A stretch of 64,000 nucleotides of DNA from Mesorhizobium sp. BR1-1-16 (GTDB lineage: Bacteria > Pseudomonadota > Alphaproteobacteria > Rhizobiales > Kaistiaceae). Positions 47,352-58,249 of the stretch are shown here, piece after piece. Within the stretch, counting starts at the first letter, position 1; every line of letters begins with the position of its first letter. The position numbers and the translations under genes are program-made. The DNA lies in NCBI RefSeq assembly GCF_020165495.1, contig NZ_JAIUIE010000001.1, forward strand, positions 744,001-808,000, given 5' to 3'. Under the pieces are notes generated by a model. That model did not search any database. It was not told the DNA's origin and saw only the letters and a list, made by a program, of their open reading frames with translations.

Positions 47352-47478
47352 AGGAGATGCAAAGCGGTCTTATGGAATGGCCTTGCCGCGCGAGGGTTGA
47401 TACGCTTCGAAACCTGATGTCAGCCTTGCAGGCGCAGTCCCCCGTCGCGCCGTTTCCTTCTCCAAATCGATTGCGCTC

Positions 47479-48660
47479 ATGCCCGCCGCGCCCCCGCTTT
47501 TCAGCGCTCGTCTTTCGTTGTTCTACGCTGCGTCCTTTCTGGTCAGCGGCATCGTCGTGCCGTTTCTGCCCGTCTGGCTGAAGGATCGCAGCTTCAGTCC
47601 AGAGGAGATCGCCGCCTGTCTTGCCTTTCCGCTGGCTGCCCGGCTGATCGCGACGCCGGCCGGCAGCTGGCTGGCCGATCGGGTGCCGAACCGCCGTATG
47701 GCGATCGTCGTGTTCGCGGTGATCGGATTGCTGTTTTTCATTCCGGCCGCACTGGTTCGGCACAATTTGACGACCCTTGTGCTGACCGGCCTCGCTGTAA
47801 CGTCCTGGCAGTTGATCCAGCCGGCCGTCGATGCGCTGTCGCTCACCGGCGTCCGCCGCTTCGGTCTCGATTATGGACGGATGCGCGTCTGGGGGTCGAT
47901 CAGCTTCGTCTGCGCCAGCCTCGCGGGAGGCGCCATCTTCGGGGCCTTCGGCGCGCCGATCCTGGCGCCCATGATCATCGCCGCCTTCGCCATCTGCCTC
48001 ACGGGCGCGTTTCTGCTGCCGGTTACGCCGAAAGCCGAGCGGCTGGCAGACGATGCGAACCGTCAGCCGGGCAAGTCGGCGCGCAAGATCCTGCTGAGCC
48101 CGGCCTTCCTCGTCATCGCCTCCACCACCGGCCTGATCCAGGCCAGCCATGGCCTCTTCTATTCCTTCGGCACGATCGAGTGGCAGGCGCTCGGCTTTTC
48201 AGGCAGCGAGATCGGGCTCTTGTGGGCGACGGGCGTCGTCGCGGAGATCGTGATGTTCGCGATATCCAGCCGGTTCCTGCGCCTTCGCGCCGAGACGCTC
48301 ATTCTCTCCGGCGCCATCGCGGCCGCCATCCGCTGGGCTCTCCTGCCGCTGGTGACGAGCCTTGCGGCGAATCTCCTGCTGCAATCGCTGCATGCCTTCA
48401 CCTTCGGCGCCGCCTTTGTCGGCATGCAGCTCGCCATCGCGCGCACGGTGCCTGAGGAAATGACGGCCTCCGCGCAGGGGCTGTGCATGATGGCGGCGGG
48501 CGGGCTGATGGCGCTGACAACCCTGATGGCCGGACCGCTCTATGCGCAGCTCGGCGTGCACGCGTTCTGGGTGATGACGGCTTTTGCCGCGCTCGCCGCG
48601 ATCATCATCCTCGCCACACGCGTCACGCTCAGCCCCAAAGGGCAGGCGTCGGCGGACTGA
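47479..48660 (+). CDS. MFS transporter, phenylpropionate-permease-like
   Basis: 393 aa with 12 predicted helices and the MFS_1_like pattern (YAASFLVSGIVVPFLPVWL at the start; ADRVPNRRMAI as the loop 2-3 motif; DYGRMRVWGSISF, typical of the HcaT-like group). Substrate unknown. Nothing else is seen in the 127 nt before it. Its last 32 nt overlap the convergent dgcA gene. Confidence 0.88.
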   Translation: MPAAPPLFSARLSLFYAASFLVSGIVVPFLPVWLKDRSFSPEEIAACLAFPLAARLIATPAGSWLADRVPNRRMAIVVFAVIGLLFFIPAALVRHNLTTLVLTGLAVTSWQLIQPAVDALSLTGVRRFGLDYGRMRVWGSISFVCASLAGGAIFGAFGAPILAPMIIAAFAICLTGAFLLPVTPKAERLADDANRQPGKSARKILLSPAFLVIASTTGLIQASHGLFYSFGTIEWQALGFSGSEIGLLWATGVVAEIVMFAISSRFLRLRAETLILSGAIAAAIRWALLPLVTSLAANLLLQSLHAFTFGAAFVGMQLAIARTVPEEMTASAQGLCMMAAGGLMALTTLMAGPLYAQLGVHAFWVMTAFAALAAIIILATRVTLSPKGQASAD

Positions 48661-49615
48661 CCAGGCTTCCGCGGTATTCGAGGCCGGGTTCGCGGTCACG
48701 CGCGAGCAGCAGCGGTCCGTCGAGATCGACGAAATCCGCCTGCTGGGCCAAGAGCACAGCCGGCGCCATGGCAAGGGACGTGCCGACCATGCAACCGACC
48801 ATGACGGCGAGACCATTGGCGCGGGCGGCTGTGAGCACGCCGAGCGCTTCGGTGAGCCCGCCGGTCTTGTCGAGCTTGATGTTGACGGCGTCGTAGCGGT
48901 CCGCCAGCGCAGAGCAGTCCTCGGCGCTGTGCAGGCTCTCGTCGGCGCAGACGGGAACGAGCCGCTCCGCGACGCGCAACAGGTCATCGGCGCCAACGGG
49001 CAAAGGCTGCTCGATCAGTTCGACGCGGGCATCCGCGCAGGCACGCATGAGCGATGTAAACGCCTCGGGCGACCAGGCTTCATTGGCATCGACAATGAGC
49101 CGAGCTGCCGGGGCGCCGCGCCGCACGGCGGCGATCCTTGCCTCGTCGCCCTCGCCGCCGAGCTTCACCTTGAGCAGGGGCCTGCCTGCCGCGCTGCGCG
49201 CGGCCGCCTCCATGCTTTCGGGTGTGCCGAGGCTCAGCGTATAGGCCGTCGTCAGCTGCCGCGGCGCGGCGATTCCGAGGCGCTCGGCGGCGCTGATGCC
49301 GCTCTTCTTGGCTTCGAGATCCCATAGCGCGCAATCGAGGGCGTTGCGCGCGGCGCCCGGCGGCAGCGCAACCTGCATGCCGAGGCGGTCGATATCGCCG
49401 GCGATCGCGAAGCTTTGCGTGCGGATCGTCTCGACGACGCCCTCGACGGTTTCGCCGTAGCGGGCATAAGGAACGCATTCGCCGCGACCGACATCGACGC
49501 CGTCCTCAATCGTCGCGACGACCACGGTCGCCTCGGTGCGCGCCCCGCGCGAGATGACGAAGGAGCCGGCAATCGGCCAGCGTTCGATGGCGACCGAGAG
49601 CTTGCGGATGGTCAT
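48629..49615 (-). CDS. dgcA: N-acetyl-D-glutamate racemase / dipeptide epimerase (enolase superfamily)
   Basis: 328 aa. Enolase-superfamily lid domain (GRGECVPYARYGET) and barrel with the base pair of lysines in LKVKLGG and IKLDKTGG and metal ligands in VDANEAW, ELIEQPLP and CADESLH. By sequence alone it would be called an L-Ala-D/L-Glu epimerase. Placed directly after a dgcN homologue with a 4-nt overlap, it more likely racemises N-acetyl-D-glutamate in D-glutamate catabolism. Both assignments should be held open. Confidence 0.87.
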   Translation of the reverse strand: MTIRKLSVAIERWPIAGSFVISRGARTEATVVVATIEDGVDVGRGECVPYARYGETVEGVVETIRTQSFAIAGDIDRLGMQVALPPGAARNALDCALWDLEAKKSGISAAERLGIAAPRQLTTAYTLSLGTPESMEAAARSAAGRPLLKVKLGGEGDEARIAAVRRGAPAARLIVDANEAWSPEAFTSLMRACADARVELIEQPLPVGADDLLRVAERLVPVCADESLHSAEDCSALADRYDAVNIKLDKTGGLTEALGVLTAARANGLAVMVGCMVGTSLAMAPAVLLAQQADFVDLDGPLLLARDREPGLEYRGSLVSPPTPALWG

Positions 49616-50637
49616 GATATCAGGTCGCTTCCGCCGTAGAGGCGGAGGATCTCCGCGACGATCGGTTCGACGCCGGTCCGAATCGGGTCGACCGCCGGCA
49701 GGTCGAGCCGCGCTCCGGTGTCACGCAGCAGATCCCTCGCTTCGTCGTCGGAAAGGGCCGCGGTGTTGATTGCGACGCCCACGCAGCGGATCGCCGGATT
49801 GGTCAGCCGGCCGCAAGTCACCGTCAGCTCGATCACCTCTTCGATCGAGGGGAGCGGATGAGCGACGCCGCGCATGTGGCTGCGCGTCGGCTCGTGGCAA
49901 ACGACGAAGGCATCGGGCTGCGCGCCATGAAGGAGACCAAGCGAAACGCCGGCGAAGGAGGGGTGGAACAGCGACCCCTGACCCTCGACCAGGTCCCAGT
50001 GATCAGGCGCGGCAGCGGGAGCGATCCACTCGACGGCGCCCGAGATGAAGTCGGCGACGACAGCATCGATCGCGACGCCTCGTCCTGAGATGAAGACGCC
50101 CGTCTGGCCCGTCGCGCGAAAATCGGCGTCGAGGCCAGCCTTGCGCATGCCGGTTTCGAGCGCCAGCGCGGTGTATTTCTTGCCGACCGAGCAGTCGGTT
50201 CCGACGGTCAGCAGCCGCTTGCCAGGACGCTTGGTGCCCTTGCCGGTGGCGAAGCGCTCGCTCGAATGACGAACATCATGCAGAGCGCGGCCATTGCGAG
50301 CGGCCGCGTCGCGGATGGCGGGGCTGTCGGCGAGAAGGGAATGCAGGCCGCTGGCGACATCGAGGCCAGAATCGAGCGCGGCGACGATGCTGTCGACCCA
50401 GTACGGAGGCAGCACGCCTCCGGCGTTCACCGCGCCAACGATCATCGTTCCGACGCCGGCCGCCTTCGCTTCGGCGATCGTCATATCGGGCACGCCGGCA
50501 TCGGCCTTGCAGCCGGGGAGTCGCAGCTGGCCGACACACCATTCCGGTCGCCAGTCGACGATGCCGAGGGCAGTTTTGGCGGCAAGAGCATCGGGAACGT
50601 CACCCAAAAACAACAGATAGGGTGTCACGATCTGCAT
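49612..50637 (-). CDS. dgcN: DgcN-type N-acetyltransferase (DUF1611)
   Basis: 341 aa DUF1611 protein with a P-loop-like block VGTDCSVGKKYTALAL near residue 145 and LVEGQGSLFHPSF, both diagnostic of this family. DgcN acetylates D-glutamate in the pathway described from marine Pseudoalteromonas, and DgcA then inverts the product. The start ATG 50637 is preceded by AAGGAAG. Overlap with dgcA (ATGA) shows translational coupling. The family was earlier annotated only as a putative NAD-dependent epimerase-like protein. Confidence 0.85.
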   Translation of the reverse strand: MQIVTPYLLFLGDVPDALAAKTALGIVDWRPEWCVGQLRLPGCKADAGVPDMTIAEAKAAGVGTMIVGAVNAGGVLPPYWVDSIVAALDSGLDVASGLHSLLADSPAIRDAAARNGRALHDVRHSSERFATGKGTKRPGKRLLTVGTDCSVGKKYTALALETGMRKAGLDADFRATGQTGVFISGRGVAIDAVVADFISGAVEWIAPAAAPDHWDLVEGQGSLFHPSFAGVSLGLLHGAQPDAFVVCHEPTRSHMRGVAHPLPSIEEVIELTVTCGRLTNPAIRCVGVAINTAALSDDEARDLLRDTGARLDLPAVDPIRTGVEPIVAEILRLYGGSDLIS

Positions 50638-50779
50638 CGAACGGCTTCCTTTCAGTGGGAGCTTGCCGGACTTCCCATCCTCGTGTCACTAGGATGCTTC
50701 GGACGGGAGCTTATGGGCGACCGCAAGGCGTCACAAGGGTTGCCACGGGCGCCAGGTCCGAGAAGGGCTCATCAACGGT

Positions 50780-51925
50780 ATGGTTGTGGCGGCAGAAGCA
50801 GCGGCTCATCTTGAAACGAACGATTCGGATGGCGCGCTTCGGCTCGTTCCGCATGGTCCGTGGACGCTGAGCAATGCCGACCAGCTCGAAGCCGAGGTCG
50901 ACAAGGCCGTTGCATCCGCCTCTGACAAGGCGACGCTGATCGATCTTTCCGACGTCGACCACATCGATACAGCCGGCGGCTGGCTGATCACGCGGCTCGA
51001 ACGCGAGATCACCGCGAAGGGCGGGAAGGTCGATGTCGAGGGCGGCTCCGACAATGTGATGCGCCTGCTTTCGGCGCTCGAATCCGTTGAGCGCGATCTG
51101 CCTCCGCGCCGGAAGCAGATCGGTGTCGGGCTCGAATTGCTCGAGGGGATCGGCCGCGCGATGTACGGCGCCGTCTCCGATCTCGAGGCAGGGCTCAACA
51201 TTCTCGGCGGCGTCGCCGTCGGCGTTTTGAACGCGGTGCGCCATCCCTCGCGTTTCCGCATCACTTCGGTTGTCTTTCATATCGATCGTGCCGGTCTGCG
51301 CGCGGTCCCGATCATCGCGCTGATGTCGCTGCTGATCGGCGCCATCATCGCCCAGCAGAGCGCCTTCCAGCTGCGCAGCTTCGGCGCCGAGGTCTATGCC
51401 GTCGATCTTGTCGGCGTGCTGGTTCTTCGAGAGCTCGGCGTGCTGCTCACCGCCATCATGATCGCCGGCCGCTCCGGGAGCGCCTTCACGGCCGAGATCG
51501 GCTCGATGAAGATGCGCGAGGAGATCGACGCGCTCGACGTGATCGGTCTCGATGTCAACGAAGTGCTCGTGCTGCCGCGGATCATCGCGCTGATTATCGC
51601 GCTCCCGCTGCTCACGATCATTGCGGATTTCGCCGCGCTTGTCGGTGGCGGTCTCGTCAGCTGGATCTATGTGGGGCTGCCACCCTCGGCGTTCATCATG
51701 CGCCTGCGCGATGCGGTGGCGATCAATACGCTGATGGTCGGCCTCATCAAAGCGCCTTTCATGGCGCTGATCATCGGCATCATTGCGGCGACCGAGGGCT
51801 TCCGCGTCGAGGGGAGCGCCGAGTCGCTCGGCGCGCGCACGACCTCCTCAGTCGTGAAGGCGATCTTCATGGTGATCGTCGTTGACGGCATGTTCGCCAT
51901 CTATTTCAGCGCCGTGAGCTACTGA
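50780..51925 (+). CDS. mlaE: MlaE-family permease with N-terminal STAS domain
   Basis: 381 aa inner-membrane permease of an MCE-type lipid ABC transporter. Residues 1 to about 95 form a STAS domain (IDLSDVDHIDTAGGWLI) homologous to MlaB, fused to the permease, which has five or six helices and the MlaE block GRSGSAFTAEIGSMK with EEIDALDVIGLD. The fusion replaces a separate MlaB. First gene of a four-gene operon; mlaF follows after 2 nt. Confidence 0.94.
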   Translation: MVVAAEAAAHLETNDSDGALRLVPHGPWTLSNADQLEAEVDKAVASASDKATLIDLSDVDHIDTAGGWLITRLEREITAKGGKVDVEGGSDNVMRLLSALESVERDLPPRRKQIGVGLELLEGIGRAMYGAVSDLEAGLNILGGVAVGVLNAVRHPSRFRITSVVFHIDRAGLRAVPIIALMSLLIGAIIAQQSAFQLRSFGAEVYAVDLVGVLVLRELGVLLTAIMIAGRSGSAFTAEIGSMKMREEIDALDVIGLDVNEVLVLPRIIALIIALPLLTIIADFAALVGGGLVSWIYVGLPPSAFIMRLRDAVAINTLMVGLIKAPFMALIIGIIAATEGFRVEGSAESLGARTTSSVVKAIFMVIVVDGMFAIYFSAVSY

Positions 51926-51927
51926 CG

Positions 51928-52716
51928 ATGGCCGTTCGGAAAAACGCTGTTCCAGTCAAGAGTGAGGTTGTCATCCGCGGGCGCGGCATCACTGTCGGCT
52001 TCGGCGAGCGCAAGATTCTCGAGGATCTGGATATCGACGTCTATCGCGGCGAAATCCTCGGTATTGTCGGCGCCTCCGGTACCGGTAAATCCGTGCTGCT
52101 TCGGACCATTCTCGGGCTTCAGGCCAAGACAAGTGGTTCGGTCGAGATCCTCGGCCAGCCCTATGACGATGCGGAGCCGGCGATCCGGGCTCAGATCGAC
52201 CAGCGGCTCGGCGTTCTGTTCCAGCAGGGCGCGCTCTTCTCCTCGTTGACCGTTCTGCAGAATGTCGAGTTCCCGATGCGGGAGCATCTGCGGCTCTCGC
52301 CGCGGCTGATGGAAGAGCTGGCGCGCCTGAAGATCGAGTTGGTCGGCCTCGCGCCCGAGGCGGCGGATCGCCTGCCCTCGGAGCTTTCCGGCGGCATGAT
52401 CAAGCGAGCGAGCCTCGCACGGGCGCTGGCGCTCGATCCCGATATCGTCTTTCTCGACGAGCCGACCTCGGGTCTTGATCCGATTGGCGCTGCCGAGTTC
52501 GATGAATTGATCGCGACGCTGCGCGCGACTCTCGGCCTTACCGTCTTTATGGTCACACACGACCTCGACAGTTTGCACACGGTTTGTGATCGAATCGCGG
52601 TACTTGGCGATCGGCACGTTCTGATAGAAGGAACGATGGCGGACATGCTGGCGTTCGATAATCCCTGGGTTCAGAAATATTTCCGCGGCGCGCGCGCGCG
52701 TCGCCTTGAGGCATAG
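51928..52716 (+). CDS. mlaF: MCE-type lipid transport ATP-binding protein
   Basis: 262 aa ABC ATPase energising MlaE. Walker A GASGTGKSV, Q-loop FQQGALFSSLTV (the MlaF form), signature LSGGMIKRASLARAL, Walker B DIVFLDEPTSGLDP and H-loop MVTHDLDSL. The GALFSSLTV and GGMIKR forms separate it from other ABC families. Ten nt separate it from mlaD. Confidence 0.95.
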   Translation: MAVRKNAVPVKSEVVIRGRGITVGFGERKILEDLDIDVYRGEILGIVGASGTGKSVLLRTILGLQAKTSGSVEILGQPYDDAEPAIRAQIDQRLGVLFQQGALFSSLTVLQNVEFPMREHLRLSPRLMEELARLKIELVGLAPEAADRLPSELSGGMIKRASLARALALDPDIVFLDEPTSGLDPIGAAEFDELIATLRATLGLTVFMVTHDLDSLHTVCDRIAVLGDRHVLIEGTMADMLAFDNPWVQKYFRGARARRLEA

Positions 52717-52725
52717 GCGACAGGC

Positions 52726-54096
52726 ATGGAAACCCGGGCCAACTACGCGACGATCGGCATTTTCACCCTCGCGGTGATCGTCGCCTGTTTCGCCTTCGTC
52801 TATTGGCTTGCGCGCTATGACGAAAATGGCGCCCGCAAGCCAATGCGCGTCCTGATCCCGGGATCCGTCACCGGCCTCGCAACAGGCAGCCAGGTGCTCT
52901 TCAACGGCATCCGCATCGGCGACGTCACCAGCCTCCGGATCAACCCGCAGGACCCCAATCAGGTCGAGGCCATGGTCTCGGTGGATCCCAACCAGCCGAT
53001 CAAGTCCGACACCAAGGCCTCGGTCGGCGTGCAGGGCCTGACCGGCATCGCCTCGATCGAGTTCCGTGGCGGCTCGGCCAATCTGCCGAGTATTTTCGAC
53101 GAGCAGGAAATCCCGACGCTGACGGCGCAAGGCTCCGGCCTCAGCGAAATCCTCGAAAGCGCTCAGGAACTGCTGAAAAAGGCGAACGGGACGGTCGACC
53201 GGATCAACACGGTGCTCGATACCGCACAGCCTTCGGTGAATACGACCCTCGCAAATGTCGAGAAGTTCACCGGTGCGCTCGCCCAGAATTCTGACGGCGT
53301 CAATGATTTCCTGGCCAATGTCTCTGATCTTTCCAAGAAGATCGGCGATCTCTCAGGCAATCTCCAGGGTCTGGTCAGTAAGGCCGACAATATCCTGGCG
53401 GCCGTCGATCCAAGCAAGGTTGGCGACGCGATCAATCAGATCGATACGGTGGTCAAGAAGCTCTCGACAGCTGCCGATTCCTTCCCGCAGATCGTCGACA
53501 ACGTGACGAAGATTTCTGGACAGCTGTCCGATACGGTCGATTCCGCCCGCAAGATCATCGATGCGGTTCAGGTCGAGGCCGTGAAGAGCACGATCCAGGA
53601 TGTCGCGACCGTCGCGCGGCGTGTGCAGACCGCCACGGTCGATATCAACAAGATCGTGTCCGATGCCGCAAAGGCGGTCAGCGATGCGCGCGACTTTGTC
53701 GGTTTCGTCAAGAAGCAGCAGCCGCAGGTGGACCAAATTGTCGCCAATACCGACCAATTGATGGGCCGGCTCAATCAGGCGTCTGCGCGGCTCGACTCGA
53801 TCCTCGGCGGCGCCGACGACATCGTGAACGACCCGAACAGCAAGAACTTCTTCAAGGAGGCTGCTGCTGCAGCCGCATCGATCCGCAAGGTCGCGGACGC
53901 CTTCTCCGGCCGCGCGCCCGAGATCTCGAAGAACATCGCGGATTTCACTGGGCAGGGGCTTCGCAACATCGATCAGCTCGTGCTTCAGTTGCAGCGCGCC
54001 ACAAACCAGTTCAATCGCACGCTGAATTCCGTGCAGAGCAACCCGCAGGGCTTTGTTTTCGGCAATCCGACGGTCAAGGACTATAACCGGAAATGA
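52726..54096 (+). CDS. mlaD: MCE domain substrate-binding protein
   Basis: 456 aa. One N-terminal helix (ATIGIFTLAVIVACFAFVYWL), the MCE domain at about 40-120 (LIPGSVTGLATGSQVLFNGIRIGDV, then GVQGLTGIASIEFRGG), and a long alpha-helical, coiled-coil C-terminal region (about 150-430) rich in Asn, Asp and Val. The long tail is more like LetB/Mce or chloroplast TGD2 relatives than the short E. coli MlaD, and could form a helical tunnel across the periplasm. Confidence 0.93.
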   Translation: METRANYATIGIFTLAVIVACFAFVYWLARYDENGARKPMRVLIPGSVTGLATGSQVLFNGIRIGDVTSLRINPQDPNQVEAMVSVDPNQPIKSDTKASVGVQGLTGIASIEFRGGSANLPSIFDEQEIPTLTAQGSGLSEILESAQELLKKANGTVDRINTVLDTAQPSVNTTLANVEKFTGALAQNSDGVNDFLANVSDLSKKIGDLSGNLQGLVSKADNILAAVDPSKVGDAINQIDTVVKKLSTAADSFPQIVDNVTKISGQLSDTVDSARKIIDAVQVEAVKSTIQDVATVARRVQTATVDINKIVSDAAKAVSDARDFVGFVKKQQPQVDQIVANTDQLMGRLNQASARLDSILGGADDIVNDPNSKNFFKEAAAAAASIRKVADAFSGRAPEISKNIADFTGQGLRNIDQLVLQLQRATNQFNRTLNSVQSNPQGFVFGNPTVKDYNRK

Positions 54097-54137
54097 GCCT
54101 TCTGATCCCGTCTCCCGGCAGAGCGAGGCCCAAGTCG

Positions 54138-54752
54138 ATGGCTGCGATGAAGCGATCCCTGCCATATGGCGCCGTGATGACCGTTGCCCTGGCGATGCTG
54201 CTCGCCGGCTGCGTCAGCAAGCTGGTGACGGCGCCGCCGCCCAACACCTATGACATCGCCGGGCCAACGAACTTGCCGAAGGTGGGCGGGGCGGGTAGTG
54301 CCCAGATCCTGGTGCCGGCGCCATCGGCGCTGCAGATTCTCGCAACGCAGCGCATCGTCGTCTCGCGCGGCGCACTGATGGCCTATTATCCAAACGCCCA
54401 ATATCCGGACACGCTGCCGAACGTCCTGCAGGCTCGCATCATCGAGACCTTCGAACGTTCGAAGCAGGCTCATGCCGTTGGGCGTCCCGGCGAGGGGTTG
54501 TCGATCGATTACCAGCTGCTGACCGACATTCGCAGCTTCAATGTCGTTGTCGGCCCCGCCGGCTTGGTGGCCGAAGTGGAAATCTCGGCGCGCATCCTCA
54601 ATGACCGCAACGGCCGCATCGTCGATTTCAAGGTCTTCAAGGCCACCGCGCCGGTCGCCGCCGATACGGCCCCGGAAGCGATCGCGGGCCTCAGTGCGGC
54701 GCTCGACATCGTTCTGGTCGATCTCGCACGCTGGGTGCTGGTCAAGCTCTAG
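54138..54752 (+). CDS. ABC-type transport auxiliary lipoprotein (PqiC-like)
   Basis: 204 aa. The signal peptide ends in the lipobox LLAGCVS; the mature part follows the ABC_trans_aux family (YDIAGPTNLPKV, LATQRIVVSRGALMAYYPNAQY, LSIDYQLLTDIRSFNV). Such lipoproteins are outer-membrane partners of MCE complexes. An in-frame ATG at 54093 overlaps the mlaD stop and would lengthen the n-region; ATG 54138 or 54147 gives a normal signal peptide. Last gene of the operon. Confidence 0.88.
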   Translation: MAAMKRSLPYGAVMTVALAMLLAGCVSKLVTAPPPNTYDIAGPTNLPKVGGAGSAQILVPAPSALQILATQRIVVSRGALMAYYPNAQYPDTLPNVLQARIIETFERSKQAHAVGRPGEGLSIDYQLLTDIRSFNVVVGPAGLVAEVEISARILNDRNGRIVDFKVFKATAPVAADTAPEAIAGLSAALDIVLVDLARWVLVKL

Positions 54753-54844
54753 CTCGGATCGGTATTCAAGATTGGTCGGACCCAGCCTGTCCGGCGACAG
54801 CCGCGGCGCGACCGTTGGCTAGTCGCGATGATGTGCTGGCGCCT

Positions 54845-55882
54845 TCAGACCGAGTGTCGCCGCAGCGGGTCGACCTCGACCACGACGAGGTTGCGGCCGC
54901 CGCTCTTCGCGCCATAGAGGCAAGTGTCGGCGCGCTCGATGATCGTCTGCATCGTATCCCCGGGCCGGAAGCCGGCGATGCCGATCGAGATGGTGACACG
55001 CCGGAGCCGCTCTCCGGTCGAACGCTGCCGGATCTCCCGACCCATCACAGCTTCCCGAATAGCCTCGCCGATGATGGTCGCCTGGGTGATCGGTGTGCGC
55101 GGCAGGATGATTGCGAACTCCTCGCCGCCGTAGCGGCAGGCGGTGTCCTGGCCGCGGACATTCTGCTTCACGGCAAGAGCGACGAGGCGCAGAACATGGT
55201 CGCCCGTCTGGTGGCCGTAGCGGTCGTTGAACGATTTGAAATTGTCGATGTCGGTGAACAGCAGCGACAACGGAGTTTCGGTCGCTGCGGCCTCCATGAT
55301 CGCGGCCGACAAGGCGTCGTCGAAATGCTTGCGGCTGGCCAGCGTCGTCAGCTCGTCGCGCAGCGATTCATGACGGACGTGATCGAGGCTGGTCTGCAGC
55401 AGGTCGAGTTCGGCTCGGGCTTCGGCGAGCTCCATCTCGATCCGCCGCTTGCGCTGGTCGATGATGCGTGAAGCCGCTACGAGACGGTTCACGAGATCTG
55501 CCGTGGAATAGTGCGCATCGGGATCGTTGATCGCATCGCGTGCCATGGCGAGGCGAATGGCAGTATCTGAAGCGTCGGAGAGGGCCGCCGTCGCGATCAT
55601 CTCGAAGATCGCCTCCAGCTTGGCCGGAGAGCCGTCGACAGCCGTTAGGTCGGAGGCATCGCCCAGGAACACCCGGTGGAGGGAAGCGACCTCTTCGCAC
55701 GAGAGACGGCCGCGCTCTCGAATGATGCTGTCGATTGCTTCGTTCAGGAGAGGGTCGCGCTCAGCCACATAGGCATACAAGAGCGCGTAATACTGTGGCT
55801 CCGCCGGAAGGTCGTATGCCTTCAAAAGCGCGAGCGCACGGTCCGCCAGCAGTGCGGTATCCTTGAAGCTGCCCCCGACCAT
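54845..55882 (-). CDS. GGDEF domain diguanylate cyclase
   Basis: 345 aa soluble protein. The N-terminal 170 residues are helical with no recognised sensor domain and end in a coiled coil (RRIEMELAEARAELDLLQTSL). The GGDEF domain has the active-site motif GGEEF, preceded five residues earlier by RGQD, an intact RxxD inhibitory site. It should make c-di-GMP and be product-inhibited. No EAL domain. Convergent with the MCE operon; the 186-nt gap on its upstream side shows no other gene. Confidence 0.93.
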   Translation of the reverse strand: MVGGSFKDTALLADRALALLKAYDLPAEPQYYALLYAYVAERDPLLNEAIDSIIRERGRLSCEEVASLHRVFLGDASDLTAVDGSPAKLEAIFEMIATAALSDASDTAIRLAMARDAINDPDAHYSTADLVNRLVAASRIIDQRKRRIEMELAEARAELDLLQTSLDHVRHESLRDELTTLASRKHFDDALSAAIMEAAATETPLSLLFTDIDNFKSFNDRYGHQTGDHVLRLVALAVKQNVRGQDTACRYGGEEFAIILPRTPITQATIIGEAIREAVMGREIRQRSTGERLRRVTISIGIAGFRPGDTMQTIIERADTCLYGAKSGGRNLVVVEVDPLRRHSV

Positions 55883-56068
55883 GATCCCCCGATCTGATCG
55901 CGCCGATCAAACCCCGATTGCGCCGGGTGCAATCTGGACGCGAACTTCTAACGAGGACCTAATGCAAGCCGAGTGCCAGCCGCAGCGCAAAGACTGTCGA
56001 CTATTGTACTTAACGAAACCTGAACATCCGGATCGCCGGCCTTCGCCAGCGCGCCGACACGAAGAATG

Positions 56069-57553
<1,485 letters not shown>

Positions 57554-57621
57554 GAAGAAAAAGGCCCGAAGGCTGCGTGGGACAGCGAGAGAACGCCATC
57601 ACCATCGATGAGTGACGCTGG

Positions 57622-57651
57622 CAAATACCCGCATCGGTGACGATTTGTCAA
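57622..57651 (-). promoter_or_regulatory. Candidate promoter of the RNA helicase gene
   Basis: TTGACA (57651-57646) and TATTTG (57627-57622) with an 18-bp spacer on the minus strand, giving a 5' UTR of about 60 nt. The perfect -35 hexamer is unusual for this GC-rich genome. Confidence 0.5.
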
Positions 57652-57697
57652 ATCTTTTGAAGGAATTCGGCGCTTTTGGCGGCGATTCGCGCCGATC

Positions 57698-58171
57698 TTA
57701 GTTACTGGCGGGTCCAAATCGGTAGGTGCCGTCGTCATCGACGAAGAGTTCGTAGCTCTGGTCGGTGTCCTGGGCTGGGTCGACGACCTCGACGAAGACG
57801 CTCAATCCGTCCGGGTCCGATTCGGCGACAAAATCGGAAACGTCGAGCTTGAGCTCGGCAAGCTCGGTGATCTCGATCGAGCGCTCGACCTGGACCGACC
57901 CGTCGACACCGGTCGCGATCCACTGCACGAACAGCCGTGCTGTCGGCTTCGGCGCCGCTGTGCGGGCAACGAGAAGGCGATAGACGCCCTTGCGCCCGTC
58001 TTTCTCCCAGCTGCCTGCGATACGGAGGTCTTGGACCGAAGGATCGAGCGCGCTGATCGTGTCGGAGACCCCATCGGCATGCGCAGTCCCGGCGATCGGT
58101 GCGAGCAGGGGGGCGGCGATTGCCAGCGCCGCGGCGGCGCGTGCGGCAGAGCGCCAAAAGCTTTTGGTCAT
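57698..58171 (-). CDS. Hypothetical secreted protein
   Basis: 157 aa from ATG 58171, with GGAGG 6 nt upstream. Signal peptide of about 33 residues (RAAAALAIAAPLLAPIAGTAHA). The acidic mature part is predicted mostly beta (KGVYRLLVARTAAPKPTARLF, SVQVERSIEITELAEL) with no Cys and ends FVDDDGTYRFGPASN. I do not recognise a family; it looks like a small periplasmic beta-sandwich protein restricted to relatives. Downstream of yqaA in the same direction. Confidence 0.75.
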   Translation of the reverse strand: MTKSFWRSAARAAAALAIAAPLLAPIAGTAHADGVSDTISALDPSVQDLRIAGSWEKDGRKGVYRLLVARTAAPKPTARLFVQWIATGVDGSVQVERSIEITELAELKLDVSDFVAESDPDGLSVFVEVVDPAQDTDQSYELFVDDDGTYRFGPASN

Positions 58172-58249
58172 GATGTCCTCCCTGTCCGGACGACCGAGAT
58201 GCGTCACCTATCGCGTCATTGCGGGCTGCCGGCAAGATACGACATCGGC

